In this document: in pieces, positions 8,735 through 18,161 of the stretch
Layout: every line of letters starts with the position of its first letter
How positions within the stretch are numbered: position 1 is the stretch's first letter
Source: Aquabacterium sp.
GTDB lineage: Bacteria; Pseudomonadota; Gammaproteobacteria; Burkholderiales; Burkholderiaceae_C
NCBI GenBank assembly: GCA_004322345.1
Contig: SCTQ01000106.1
Coordinates: forward strand, 1-36,280
Length of the DNA stretch: 36,280 nucleotides
Direction of reading: 5' to 3'
Notes under the pieces: model-generated
Told to the model about the DNA's origin: nothing
Databases searched by the model: none
The model's input: only the letters and a program-made list of their open reading frames with translations
Made by a program: the position numbers and the translations under genes

Positions 8735-9601
8735 TCAGGCCCGGCGCTTGCGCAGCCAGGCGACGCTGGCGAGTGTGATCGCGATGACGACCAGCGAGAT
8801 CACCGTGGTCAGGGTGCCCAGCGCATAGATGGAGGGGGTGGTGACGGTGGAGGTCAGGCCCTGCAGCTCCAGCGGCAGCGTGTTGACGTCGCCGATGGTC
8901 TGCGAGGAGCGCGCGATCTCGTCCCAGCTCAGCGTGAAGCCGAACATGCCCACGCCCACCAGCGAGGGCGCGATCAGCGGCAGCACGACGTGGCGGAAGC
9001 TCTGCCAGGGCGTGGCGCCCAGGTCGCGCGCGGCTTCCTCGTAGGCCGGGTTGAAGCGGTTGAAGACCGCGAACATGATCAGCAGGCCGAAGGGCAGGGT
9101 CCAGGTCAGGTGCGCGCCCAGGCCCGAGGTGTACATGCCCATCAGCGTCGTGTAGTTCTCCAGCGACTCGGTGGCCCCCGCTTTCTCCAGCAGCCACTTC
9201 ACGCCGCCGTCCAGCAACCGGAACTGCAGCGCGATGCCCAGCGAGACGATGATGGACGGCATGATCAGGCTGGCCACCGAGACGTAGAACAGCGCGGTGC
9301 CACCCTTGACGCCCTTGCGGAAGGCCAGCCCGGCCAGCAGCGAGAAGAGCACGGTGAGCAGCATCACGACGAAACCCAGCGCCAGCGAGCGCTTCAAGGC
9401 CGCGCCGATGTCCACCACGCCCAGGCCCTTGAACAGCTCCTGGTACCAGTGGAAGGACAGGCCCTGCATCGGGAAGGTCAGCCCGCCCTGCGGGCCCTGG
9501 AAGCTGAGCGTGAAGATGGTGAAGACCGGCCCGTAGAGGAAGAGCACGAAGAGCCCGAAGACGATGGCCAGGGGCCAGAAGCTGGCGGCGCGGCGGTCCA
9601 T
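8735..9601 (-). CDS. ABC transporter permease, PotC-like
   Basis: 288 aa from ATG at 9601 (MDRRAASFWPLAIVFGLFVLFLYGP...); EEAARDLGATPWQSFRHVVLPLIAPSL permease loop. Confidence 0.93.
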   Translation of the reverse strand: MDRRAASFWPLAIVFGLFVLFLYGPVFTIFTLSFQGPQGGLTFPMQGLSFHWYQELFKGLGVVDIGAALKRSLALGFVVMLLTVLFSLLAGLAFRKGVKGGTALFYVSVASLIMPSIIVSLGIALQFRLLDGGVKWLLEKAGATESLENYTTLMGMYTSGLGAHLTWTLPFGLLIMFAVFNRFNPAYEEAARDLGATPWQSFRHVVLPLIAPSLVGVGMFGFTLSWDEIARSSQTIGDVNTLPLELQGLTSTVTTPSIYALGTLTTVISLVVIAITLASVAWLRKRRA

Positions 9602-9603
9602 GG

Positions 9604-10575
9604 TCAGAGTTCCTTCCTGATGTCGACCAGGCGGTTGAGGGCGACGATGATCATCAGCACCGCGGCCAGCAGCACGACGGCATTGGCCGCGGCCAGCGGG
9701 AACTGCAGGTAGGAGGTCTGCACCTGGATGGTCTTGCCGACGGAGGCGATCTGTTGCCCGCCCATCACGCCGACGGTGACGAAGTCGCCCATCACGATGG
9801 TGACGATGAAGATGGAGCCGATCAGGATGCCCGTGCGCGACAGCGGCACGATGACCTGCCACAGCGTCTGCCAGGCCGAGGCGCCGCAGTCGGTGGCGGC
9901 CTCGATCAGCGAGCGGTCGATGCGCATCATCGAGTTGAAGATGGGCACGATCATGAACATCGTGTAGAGGTGCACGAAGGCCAGCACGACCGAGAAGTTG
10001 GAGAACAGCAGCCACTCCACCGGCTCGTTGGTCACCCCCATGCCCTGCAGGGTCTGGTTGACCAGGCCATGGCGGCCAAGCAGCGGCACCCACGAGATCA
10101 TGCGGATCACGTTCGAGGTCCAGAAGGGGATCGTGCAGATCACGAAGAGGGTCGTCTGCGCGGTGAGCGACTTGACGTGGAAGGCCAGGAAATAGGCCAG
10201 CGTGAAGCCCAGCACCAAGGTGAAGAGCCAGGTGAGGAAGCAGAACTTCAGCGTGGACAGGTAGGTCTTCAGCGTCACGCAGAGTTCGCTGGCGTTGCTG
10301 CAGCCCGAGAACAGCGTCGTGTAGTTGTCCAGCGTGAAGCCGGGCTCCAGCGTGTACTCGTTCTGCGGCCAGAAGCTGACCGCCAGGATCAGCAGCAGCG
10401 GGGCGACGAAGAAGAAGAGGAACACCGCCGTCAATGGCGTGGCCTGCAGCCAGGCCGGCATGACGAAGCTGCGGCGGCCGGCGGGTGCCGGGTCCGCGGG
10501 GGGGCTGGCCGGCTTTGCGACAGCCGATTTCTCGGCCGCCGCCGCAGCCACGCCGTCGACGGGGATGGTGCTCAT
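9604..10575 (-). CDS. ABC transporter permease, PotB-like
   Basis: MSTIPVDGVAAAAAEKS...; IEAATDCGASAWQTLWQVIVPLSRTGI permease loop. Confidence 0.92.
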   Translation of the reverse strand: MSTIPVDGVAAAAAEKSAVAKPASPPADPAPAGRRSFVMPAWLQATPLTAVFLFFFVAPLLLILAVSFWPQNEYTLEPGFTLDNYTTLFSGCSNASELCVTLKTYLSTLKFCFLTWLFTLVLGFTLAYFLAFHVKSLTAQTTLFVICTIPFWTSNVIRMISWVPLLGRHGLVNQTLQGMGVTNEPVEWLLFSNFSVVLAFVHLYTMFMIVPIFNSMMRIDRSLIEAATDCGASAWQTLWQVIVPLSRTGILIGSIFIVTIVMGDFVTVGVMGGQQIASVGKTIQVQTSYLQFPLAAANAVVLLAAVLMIIVALNRLVDIRKEL

Positions 10576-10656
10576 GACGACACCCCGCTGCACGAGTACG
10601 TCCAGCAGCCCTGCGGGAGGGCCGGGCCCGGCTTGGGGCGGCCCGGCGCTCGGGTC
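10576..10656 (-). repeat. Dispersed intergenic repeat B, copy 1 (between porin and permease)
   Basis: Minus strand: cgagcgccgggccgccccaagccgggcccggccctcccgcagggctgctggacgtactcgtgcagcggggtgtc; aligns with 22816-22890. Confidence 0.65.
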
Positions 10657-10698
10657 CGTCGCGCTGATGCTGGACGTCTCATGACAGGCTCCGCTCGG

Positions 10699-11733
10699 TC
10701 AGAAGGAATGCGTGATCCCGAAGGTGAAGATGTTCTGCTTCTGCCCTGCCTTGCCCGCGCCGTACCAGACGAAGTTCGCCGCGCCCGAGTTCTTCAGGAA
10801 GATCACGTTCGCATTGAGGCTGGTGCGCTTGGACAGGGCGTAGCCGCCGCGGAAGCGGAAGTACTGCGTGTCGTTGGGCGAATCCTTGACGTCCTTCTTG
10901 ACGAAGTCACCCGACAGCGAGAAGGCACCCAGCGGCACGTCCACGCCCAGGTCGATCAGGCCGGCCTTGAAGGGCGAGCGCGAGACGGTGGTGATCTCGT
11001 CGTCGGAGCGCGCGTACATCACGCGCGCCTTGGCCACGCCGAAGTCATAGGACGCGCCCAGCGCCCACATGTCGTCGGTGTCGCCGCTGCCGGCGCTGTC
11101 CTTCAGCGAGTCCACGGCCAGGCCGATGCTGAAGGGGCCGGTGGTGTAGGTGGCCACGCCCTGGAAGAAGCGGCCGGCGGTGGACTTGCCCGGCACCTCG
11201 CCCAGCGCGTAGTACAGGCCGCCCTGGAAGCCGCCGATGTTCGGCGAGTTGTACTTGATGGCGTTGCTGTAGTAGTTGCTCAGCGAGTAGAAGCCGTCGA
11301 AGAAGAAGGGCGAGTAGTAGGCGAAGACCATGTAGTTGCCGAAGTAGTCGTCGGCTACGTCCCACTGCTGGCCGAACTTGATCGAGCCGAAGCCGCCTTC
11401 CAGGCCCACGTAGGCACCGCGGTTCCAGAACTGGGTGCCGCGCGAGCGGCCGGTGTCCGGGTTGATCGAGGACTCCAGGTCGAACACGGCCTTCAGGCCG
11501 CCGCCCAGGTCCTCGGCGCCCTTGAAGCCGATGCGCGAGTTGACGATGGCGTTGTCCTCGATCAGCAGCTGCGACTTGCTCTGGCCGGTGGTCGCGTTGT
11601 AGACCTTGCTGGCGCTGACGACGTCCAGGCCGATGGCGCCGTAGATGGTCACCGAGGACTGGGCGGCCACGCCGCCGGCAGAGGCGATCGCTGCCGCGGC
11701 GATCAGGGAATGACGGGAGATCGGGTTCTTCAT
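10699..11733 (-). CDS. Gram-negative general porin (OmpC/Porin_4-like)
   Basis: MKNPISRHSLIAAAAIASAGGVAAQSSVTIYGAIGLDV signal peptide and first beta strand; SRIGFKGAEDLGGGLKAVFDLES; C-terminal GITHSF. Confidence 0.95.
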   Translation of the reverse strand: MKNPISRHSLIAAAAIASAGGVAAQSSVTIYGAIGLDVVSASKVYNATTGQSKSQLLIEDNAIVNSRIGFKGAEDLGGGLKAVFDLESSINPDTGRSRGTQFWNRGAYVGLEGGFGSIKFGQQWDVADDYFGNYMVFAYYSPFFFDGFYSLSNYYSNAIKYNSPNIGGFQGGLYYALGEVPGKSTAGRFFQGVATYTTGPFSIGLAVDSLKDSAGSGDTDDMWALGASYDFGVAKARVMYARSDDEITTVSRSPFKAGLIDLGVDVPLGAFSLSGDFVKKDVKDSPNDTQYFRFRGGYALSKRTSLNANVIFLKNSGAANFVWYGAGKAGQKQNIFTFGITHSF

Positions 11734-11791
11734 TGCTTGGTTGTCCGTTGCTTGTGATTGGCGAAGAGATGCAGGCATGGCTCGGCCCGGC

Positions 11792-11870
11792 CCAGCGGAC
11801 ACCGCGGATCCGGCTTTGCCGGGCCGCTGGTGTCGCCCCGGGGGGGCGCGCAAAGCGCGTACAGGGGGAC
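11792..11870 (-). repeat. Dispersed intergenic repeat A, copy 2 (between binding protein and porin)
   Basis: Minus strand: gtccccctgtacgcgctttgcgcgcccccccggggcgacaccagcggcccggcaaagccggatccgcggtgtccgctgg. Confidence 0.65.
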
Positions 11871-11874
11871 GTGG

Positions 11875-13179
11875 TCAGGCGGCGACGAACTCATTCCATT
11901 TCTGGACCATGTACGTGTTCTCGTCCATGAGCGCGTTCCAGCACGCGATGCCGCCCATGCGCTGCTCGTAGGAGCCCCCGTCACGCACGGATCCGGCCTT
12001 GGCCAGCAGGTCGCCGTTGGGCGACTTGATGTCCTGCGTCGCGGCCTTGCCTTCCATCCAGTAGGCCCACTCGTAGGCCTCCATCTTGGATTTCGCGGTG
12101 TCCAGCACGGCGCTGTAGTAGCCCTGGCGGTTGAGGTAGGCACCGGCCCAGCCGTCGAGGAACCAGTTGATGAACTCGTAGGCGCCGTCGAGCTTCTTGC
12201 CCGAGAGCGTGGACGGCAGGCCGAAGCCCGCGGCCCAGGCGCGATAGCCTTCCTTCAGCGGCTGGAACACGCAGGGGATGCCCTTCGTGCGCACGGCGGT
12301 GACGGCGGGCGACCACATCGATTGGATCACCACCTCGCCGGAGGCCATCAGGTTGACGCTCTCGTTGAAGTCCTTCCACAGGCTGCGGAACTGGCCGGCC
12401 TTCTTGGCTTCGATGAGCGTCTTGATCGTGAGGTCGATCTCCTTCTTGGTCATGTTGCCCTTGTCGGGGTACTTGTAGAGCCCCAGGGCCTCGACCACCA
12501 TCGCCGCATCCATGATCCCGATGGAGGGGATGTTGAGGATGGCGGCCTTGCCCTTGAACTCGGGGTTCAGCAGTTCCTTCCAGCTCTCGATCGGGCGCTT
12601 GATCAGGTCGGGGCGGATGCCCAGCGTGTCCGCGTTGTAGACGGTCGGGATCAGCGACATGTACTGCGTGGGCGACTTGGCGAAGACCTTGGACTTCTCG
12701 CCTTCCAGGTAGATCACCTTCTTCGGCGCCGTGCCCTGGTCGCCCACCGCCTTGCCGGCCACCATGCCGGTGGTGAACAGCGAGGTGATCTTGTCGGCGT
12801 TCTTGATGCGCTTGGTGTCGATGCCCTTGAGGTTGCCGGTGGGCACGATCTTCTTCAGCGAAAAGTACTCGGTGTCGATCAGGTCGAAGGAGTTGGGCGC
12901 GGTCACGGCGCGCTTGGTCACCTCGTCGGTGGTGACGGCCACGTACTGGATGGTGATGCCGGTGTCGGCCTTGAACTTCTCGGCGATGGCCTTGTCCTGG
13001 TTCACCGCGGTGCCCAGGTAGCGCAGCGTGATCGGCTCGGCCGAGTGCACGGCGGGAAAGACGCCGGCGGCCAGGATGCCGGCCGTGCCCTTGAGCAGCG
13101 TGCGGCGCGACACGGCGCTGTCGGCCTCGGCGGGTTGGGATGCGGGCAGTGCTGCGCCCGGGGTCTCGTCGTGAGCCAT
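11875..13179 (-). CDS. ABC transporter substrate-binding protein (spermidine/putrescine-like) with Tat-type signal
   Basis: SRRTLLKGTAGILAAGVFPAVHSAEPITLRYLGTAVNQDKAIAEKFKADTGITIQYVAV; extracellular solute-binding architecture. Confidence 0.92.
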   Translation of the reverse strand: MAHDETPGAALPASQPAEADSAVSRRTLLKGTAGILAAGVFPAVHSAEPITLRYLGTAVNQDKAIAEKFKADTGITIQYVAVTTDEVTKRAVTAPNSFDLIDTEYFSLKKIVPTGNLKGIDTKRIKNADKITSLFTTGMVAGKAVGDQGTAPKKVIYLEGEKSKVFAKSPTQYMSLIPTVYNADTLGIRPDLIKRPIESWKELLNPEFKGKAAILNIPSIGIMDAAMVVEALGLYKYPDKGNMTKKEIDLTIKTLIEAKKAGQFRSLWKDFNESVNLMASGEVVIQSMWSPAVTAVRTKGIPCVFQPLKEGYRAWAAGFGLPSTLSGKKLDGAYEFINWFLDGWAGAYLNRQGYYSAVLDTAKSKMEAYEWAYWMEGKAATQDIKSPNGDLLAKAGSVRDGGSYEQRMGGIACWNALMDENTYMVQKWNEFVAA

Positions 13180-13225
13180 CGTGGGTCTCTCCAGTGTTGA
13201 AAGGACGGTGCGGGGAAAAAGAGGT

Positions 13226-14212
13226 TCAAGCGGCCAGCGCGTGCACGTCGCCGGCGTCCCAGGTGACGCTGGCCGCGTCGCCCGGATTCCAGGGCGCGGC
13301 GTCGAACTGGGCCTCGGGGACCATCACGGACAGGTCGGCGACCTGGTCGTGCTTCAGGCTGACCCAGACGTAGGTGCCCTGGTACTCGACGGCGGCGACG
13401 GTGGCCGGCAGCACGTTGGCCGCCGCGGGCAGGGCCTCGCGCGCCAGGCGCATGCGATCGGAGCGCACGGCAATGCTCTGCTCGCCGGCGGGGATGACGT
13501 TGTGGCCGCCCATGAAGCGGGCGACGAATTCGGTGCGCGGCTGGTTGAAGACTTCGTGCGGCGTGCCGTCCTGCTCGATGCGGCCCTGGTTCATCACCAC
13601 CACCTGGTCGGCCAGGGCCATGGCTTCTTCCTGGCTGTGGGTGACGTGGATGAAGCTCATGCCCAGGCTGGTCTGCCAGCCCTTCAGCTCGGCGCGCATC
13701 TTGATGCGCAGGAAGGGATCGAGCGCGGACAGCGGCTCGTCCAGCAGTAGCACCTTCGGCTCGGTGATCAGCGCTCGCGCCAGCGCCACGCGTTGCTGCT
13801 GGCCGCCGGAAAGCTCGTTGGGCTTGCGGTGGGCCAGGTGGCCGAGGGACACGCGGTCCAGCAGCTTGCTCGCGGACTGAAGGCGCTCGTCCTTGCCGGT
13901 GCCGCGCATCTTCAGGCTGAAGGCGACGTTCTCCAGTGCGCTGAGATGCGGGAAGAGCGCGTAGCTCTGGAACATCATCGCCGTGCCGCGTTCGGAGGGC
14001 GGCCGGTCGGTGATGTTGCGCCCGCCCAGGATGATGTCGCCGTCGCTGGCCGACTCGTGACCCGCGATCATGCGCAGGGTGGAGGTCTTGCCGCAGCCCG
14101 AGGGCCCCAGCAGGCAGCAGTAGCTGCCCGCGGCGACCTTCAGGTCGATGTGGTCGACGGCGACGGTGTCGCCGTATTTCTTGACCAGCTTGATGAGCTC
14201 GAGTGGGACCAT
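13226..14212 (-). CDS. ABC transporter ATP-binding protein, PotA-like
   Basis: Walker A GPSGCGKT, signature LSGGQQQRVALARAL, Walker B VLLLDEPLSALD, C-terminal TOBE-like region; start MVPLELIKLVKKYGD at 14212. Confidence 0.94.
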   Translation of the reverse strand: MVPLELIKLVKKYGDTVAVDHIDLKVAAGSYCCLLGPSGCGKTSTLRMIAGHESASDGDIILGGRNITDRPPSERGTAMMFQSYALFPHLSALENVAFSLKMRGTGKDERLQSASKLLDRVSLGHLAHRKPNELSGGQQQRVALARALITEPKVLLLDEPLSALDPFLRIKMRAELKGWQTSLGMSFIHVTHSQEEAMALADQVVVMNQGRIEQDGTPHEVFNQPRTEFVARFMGGHNVIPAGEQSIAVRSDRMRLAREALPAAANVLPATVAAVEYQGTYVWVSLKHDQVADLSVMVPEAQFDAAPWNPGDAASVTWDAGDVHALAA

Positions 14213-14255
14213 GCTGCCTGCCCTCCGTTGGGATGCAGGCGGAGCAGTCAGCAAA

Positions 14256-14322
14256 GTGCATGCCATGCGGATGCCGGATTGCATGCACTGATTGCATACA
14301 CTTTCCGGCGCGAATGCATACC
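14256..14322. promoter_or_regulatory. Cluster of four GCATRC operator-like motifs between divergent ABC transporter genes
   Basis: agtGCATGCca, attGCATGCactg, attGCATACactt, aatGCATACcg; the middle two are a tandem 13-bp repeat (11/13 identical). Confidence 0.5.
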
Positions 14323-14452
14323 GGCGGTCTGGGCCCGCACCGATTTCGCGCGGGCTGGCGGCCGCATCCGGTGCGCGGCGGCATTGCTTGTCGCTACAGT
14401 CGGGGCCAGGCCGCCCTGGGCTTGCGCCTCGCGTTCACCACTCCACCAAGAC

Positions 14453-15226
14453 ATGAGCCCACTCGTCTCGCTGCAAGGCGTCGCCCGCCGCTATCCGGGG
14501 GGCACCCTGGCCTTGCAGGATCTGGACCTCGCTATCGATCGGGGCAGCTTCATCACACTGCTCGGTCCGTCGGGTTGCGGCAAGAGCACGGTGCTGCGCC
14601 TGCTGGCGGGGCTCGACGAGCCCAGCGCCGGGCGCGTCGCCTGGGATGGCGGCCGGCGCCCCGTCACCGGCCGCACCGGCTTCGTCTTCCAGGAGCCGAC
14701 GCTGATGCCCTGGGCCCGCGTGGACGCCAACGTCGCGCTGCCGCTGAAGCTCGCCGGCCTGCCGCGCCAGGAGCAGGCCGGCAAGGTCGACGCAGCGATG
14801 GCTGCCGTCGGCCTGGCCGGCTTCGCCCAGGCGTATCCGCACCAGCTCTCCGGCGGGATGAAGATGCGGGCCTCGATCGCGCGGGCGCTGGTGACGCAGC
14901 CGGAGCTGCTGCTGCTGGACGAGCCCTTCGCCGCGTTGGACGAGGTCACCCGCTTCGCCCTCCAGCAGGACCTGCTGGCGCAATGGAGCGAGCGCCGGTT
15001 TACCGCGGTCTTCGTCACCCACAGCATCGGCGAAGCCGCCTGGCTGAGCCAGCGCATCGCGGTGATGGGCGCCCGTCCCGGCCGTGTGATGCATCTCTTC
15101 GACGTGCCCTTCGGCCCAGCGCGCACGCCCGGGCTGCGCCACAGCATGGAGTTCGCCGCCTTCTGCGCCGAGGTCTCCGCCGCGATGCGCGAGGCCATGT
15201 CCGCCACGGAGCGCGCCCATGGCTGA
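14453..15226 (+). CDS. ABC transporter ATP-binding protein, NitT/TauT (TauB/SsuB)-like
   Basis: GPSGCGKS Walker A, LSGGMKMRASIARAL signature, LLLLDEPFAALDEVTR. Confidence 0.93.
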   Translation: MSPLVSLQGVARRYPGGTLALQDLDLAIDRGSFITLLGPSGCGKSTVLRLLAGLDEPSAGRVAWDGGRRPVTGRTGFVFQEPTLMPWARVDANVALPLKLAGLPRQEQAGKVDAAMAAVGLAGFAQAYPHQLSGGMKMRASIARALVTQPELLLLDEPFAALDEVTRFALQQDLLAQWSERRFTAVFVTHSIGEAAWLSQRIAVMGARPGRVMHLFDVPFGPARTPGLRHSMEFAAFCAEVSAAMREAMSATERAHG

Positions 15227-15995
15227 GCGCCGCCGCCTCGCCCTCCTGCTGCCCATCGCCAGCGTGCTGCTGGGCCTGCTGGCCTGGGAGGCGGCCGTCC
15301 ACATCTGGAAGATCCCGCCCTACCTGCTGCCGGCGCCCAGCCTGGTGCTGCGCACACTGGCGGAGAACTTCGGCTCGCTGGCCGCCAGCTGGTGGATCAC
15401 GGTACGCATCACCTTTACCGCGCTGGCGCTGGCGGTGGGCACCGGCGTCGTGCTGGCGGCGGTCTTCGTGCTGCTGCCCTTCACGGAGCGCGCCTTCTTC
15501 CCCTGGGCGGTGATCCTGCAGGTGACGCCGGTGATCGCGGTGGCGCCGCTGATCTTCATCCTGACCGACGACACCACCGCGACGCTGCTGCTGTGCGCCT
15601 GGCTGGTGGCCTTCTTCCCGATGTTGTCCAACACCGTGGCCGGCCTGCGCAGCGCCGACCCCGGGTTGCGCGACCTGATGCGCTTGTACGGTGCCGGCCG
15701 CTGGCAGCTGCTGCGCCACCTGCTGCTGCCGGCGGCGCTGCCGGACTTCCTCGCCGGCCTGCGCATCGCCAGCGGCCTGAGCCTGGTCGGCGCCGTGGTG
15801 GCCGAGTTCACCGCAGGCGCCGCCGGCCGCGAATCGGGCCTGGCCTCGCGCATCCTGGAGGCCAGCTTCCGCACCGAGATCCCGAAGATGTTCGCGGCGC
15901 TGCTGCTGGTGTCGCTGACGGGGCTGCTGCTCTACGGGCTCTTCGAATGGCTGACGCGCCGGCTGCTGGGGGGCTGGCACGCATCGCAACGCTGA
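15219..15995 (+). CDS. ABC transporter permease, NitT/TauT (TauC/SsuC)-like
   Basis: 258 aa, overlaps the ATPase gene by 8 nt; LMRLYGAGRWQLLRHLLLPAALPDFLAGLRIASGLSLVGAVVAEF. Confidence 0.93.
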   Translation: MAERRRLALLLPIASVLLGLLAWEAAVHIWKIPPYLLPAPSLVLRTLAENFGSLAASWWITVRITFTALALAVGTGVVLAAVFVLLPFTERAFFPWAVILQVTPVIAVAPLIFILTDDTTATLLLCAWLVAFFPMLSNTVAGLRSADPGLRDLMRLYGAGRWQLLRHLLLPAALPDFLAGLRIASGLSLVGAVVAEFTAGAAGRESGLASRILEASFRTEIPKMFAALLLVSLTGLLLYGLFEWLTRRLLGGWHASQR

Positions 15996-16129
15996 GGTTC
16001 CTCCCCTTGAACTGAATCCTGCGCGGGAGCAGGCTGTGCCGGGCGGTGGCGGCCTGCCACCGTCGCCAACAGGGCTACGGGCCTGCCGCTATGGTCGGTC
16101 TCCTGGTCCATCAACAAAGGGGCTGCACC

Positions 16130-17563
<1,434 letters not shown>

Positions 17564-17667
17564 GATGCCGGGCAAGCCCTGAGACGACCGGTGACATCGG
17601 GGCCGCGGGCTTGGGCCATCATGGCGGCCCGTTTCACCCGTCTCACCGACACCTGAGGAGATCCTCG

Positions 17668-18120
17668 ATGCACCGCTCGTCCAAGCTCGCCGTCCTGGCC
17701 CTGTGCGCCGCCGCCTTCGCGTCCGCCGCCTGGGCCGAGAGCCCCGCCGCCCCCAAGGACCTGGCCAAGGAAGCCGCCAAGGAAAAGGGCGCCGTCGTCA
17801 CCGCCAGCGGCCTGGTCTTCCGTTCCCTGAAGGACGGCACCGGCAAGAACCCGACGGCCAGCGACGCAGTCACCGTCAACTATCGCGGCACCTTCGCCGA
17901 CGGCACCGAGTTCGACAGCTCCTACAAGCGCGGCGAGCCCGCCACCTTCCCGCTGAACCGCGTCATCAAGTGCTGGACCGAAGGCGTGCAGCTGATCAAG
18001 GTCGGCGGCAAGGGCAAGCTGACCTGCCCGGCCTCCATCGCCTACGGCGAGCGCGGCGCCGGCCCGATCCCGCCGAACACGACGCTGCAGTTCGAAGTTG
18101 AACTCTTGAAGATCAACTGA
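17668..18120 (+). CDS. FKBP-type peptidyl-prolyl cis-trans isomerase, exported
   Basis: Signal peptide MHRSSKLAVLALCAAAFASAAWA; VTVNYRGTFADGTEFDSSYKRGEPATFPLNRVIKCWTEGVQLIKVGGKGKLTCPASIAYGERG. Confidence 0.95.
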   Translation: MHRSSKLAVLALCAAAFASAAWAESPAAPKDLAKEAAKEKGAVVTASGLVFRSLKDGTGKNPTASDAVTVNYRGTFADGTEFDSSYKRGEPATFPLNRVIKCWTEGVQLIKVGGKGKLTCPASIAYGERGAGPIPPNTTLQFEVELLKIN

Positions 18121-18129
18121 CCGGTAGAA

Positions 18130-18161
18130 CAGTAGAAGGGCCCTCATGGGCCCTTCTACTG
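18130..18161. terminator. Perfect hairpin between convergent genes, probable bidirectional terminator
   Basis: CAGTAGAAGGGCCC-TCAT-GGGCCCTTCTACTG: 14-bp perfect stem, 4-nt loop; no T-tract; right arm contains the amn stop codon. Confidence 0.7.

Noticed and set aside
9754-11757. 667-aa plus-strand ORF antisense to permease and porin
   Set aside because: Shadow ORF; minus-strand products have clear signal peptide, beta-barrel and permease motifs.
11758-15226. Long plus-strand ORFs at 11758-13200 and the N-terminal part of 13793-15226
   Set aside because: Antisense to the binding protein and PotA-like gene. Only the part from 14453 is real (TauB-like ATPase).
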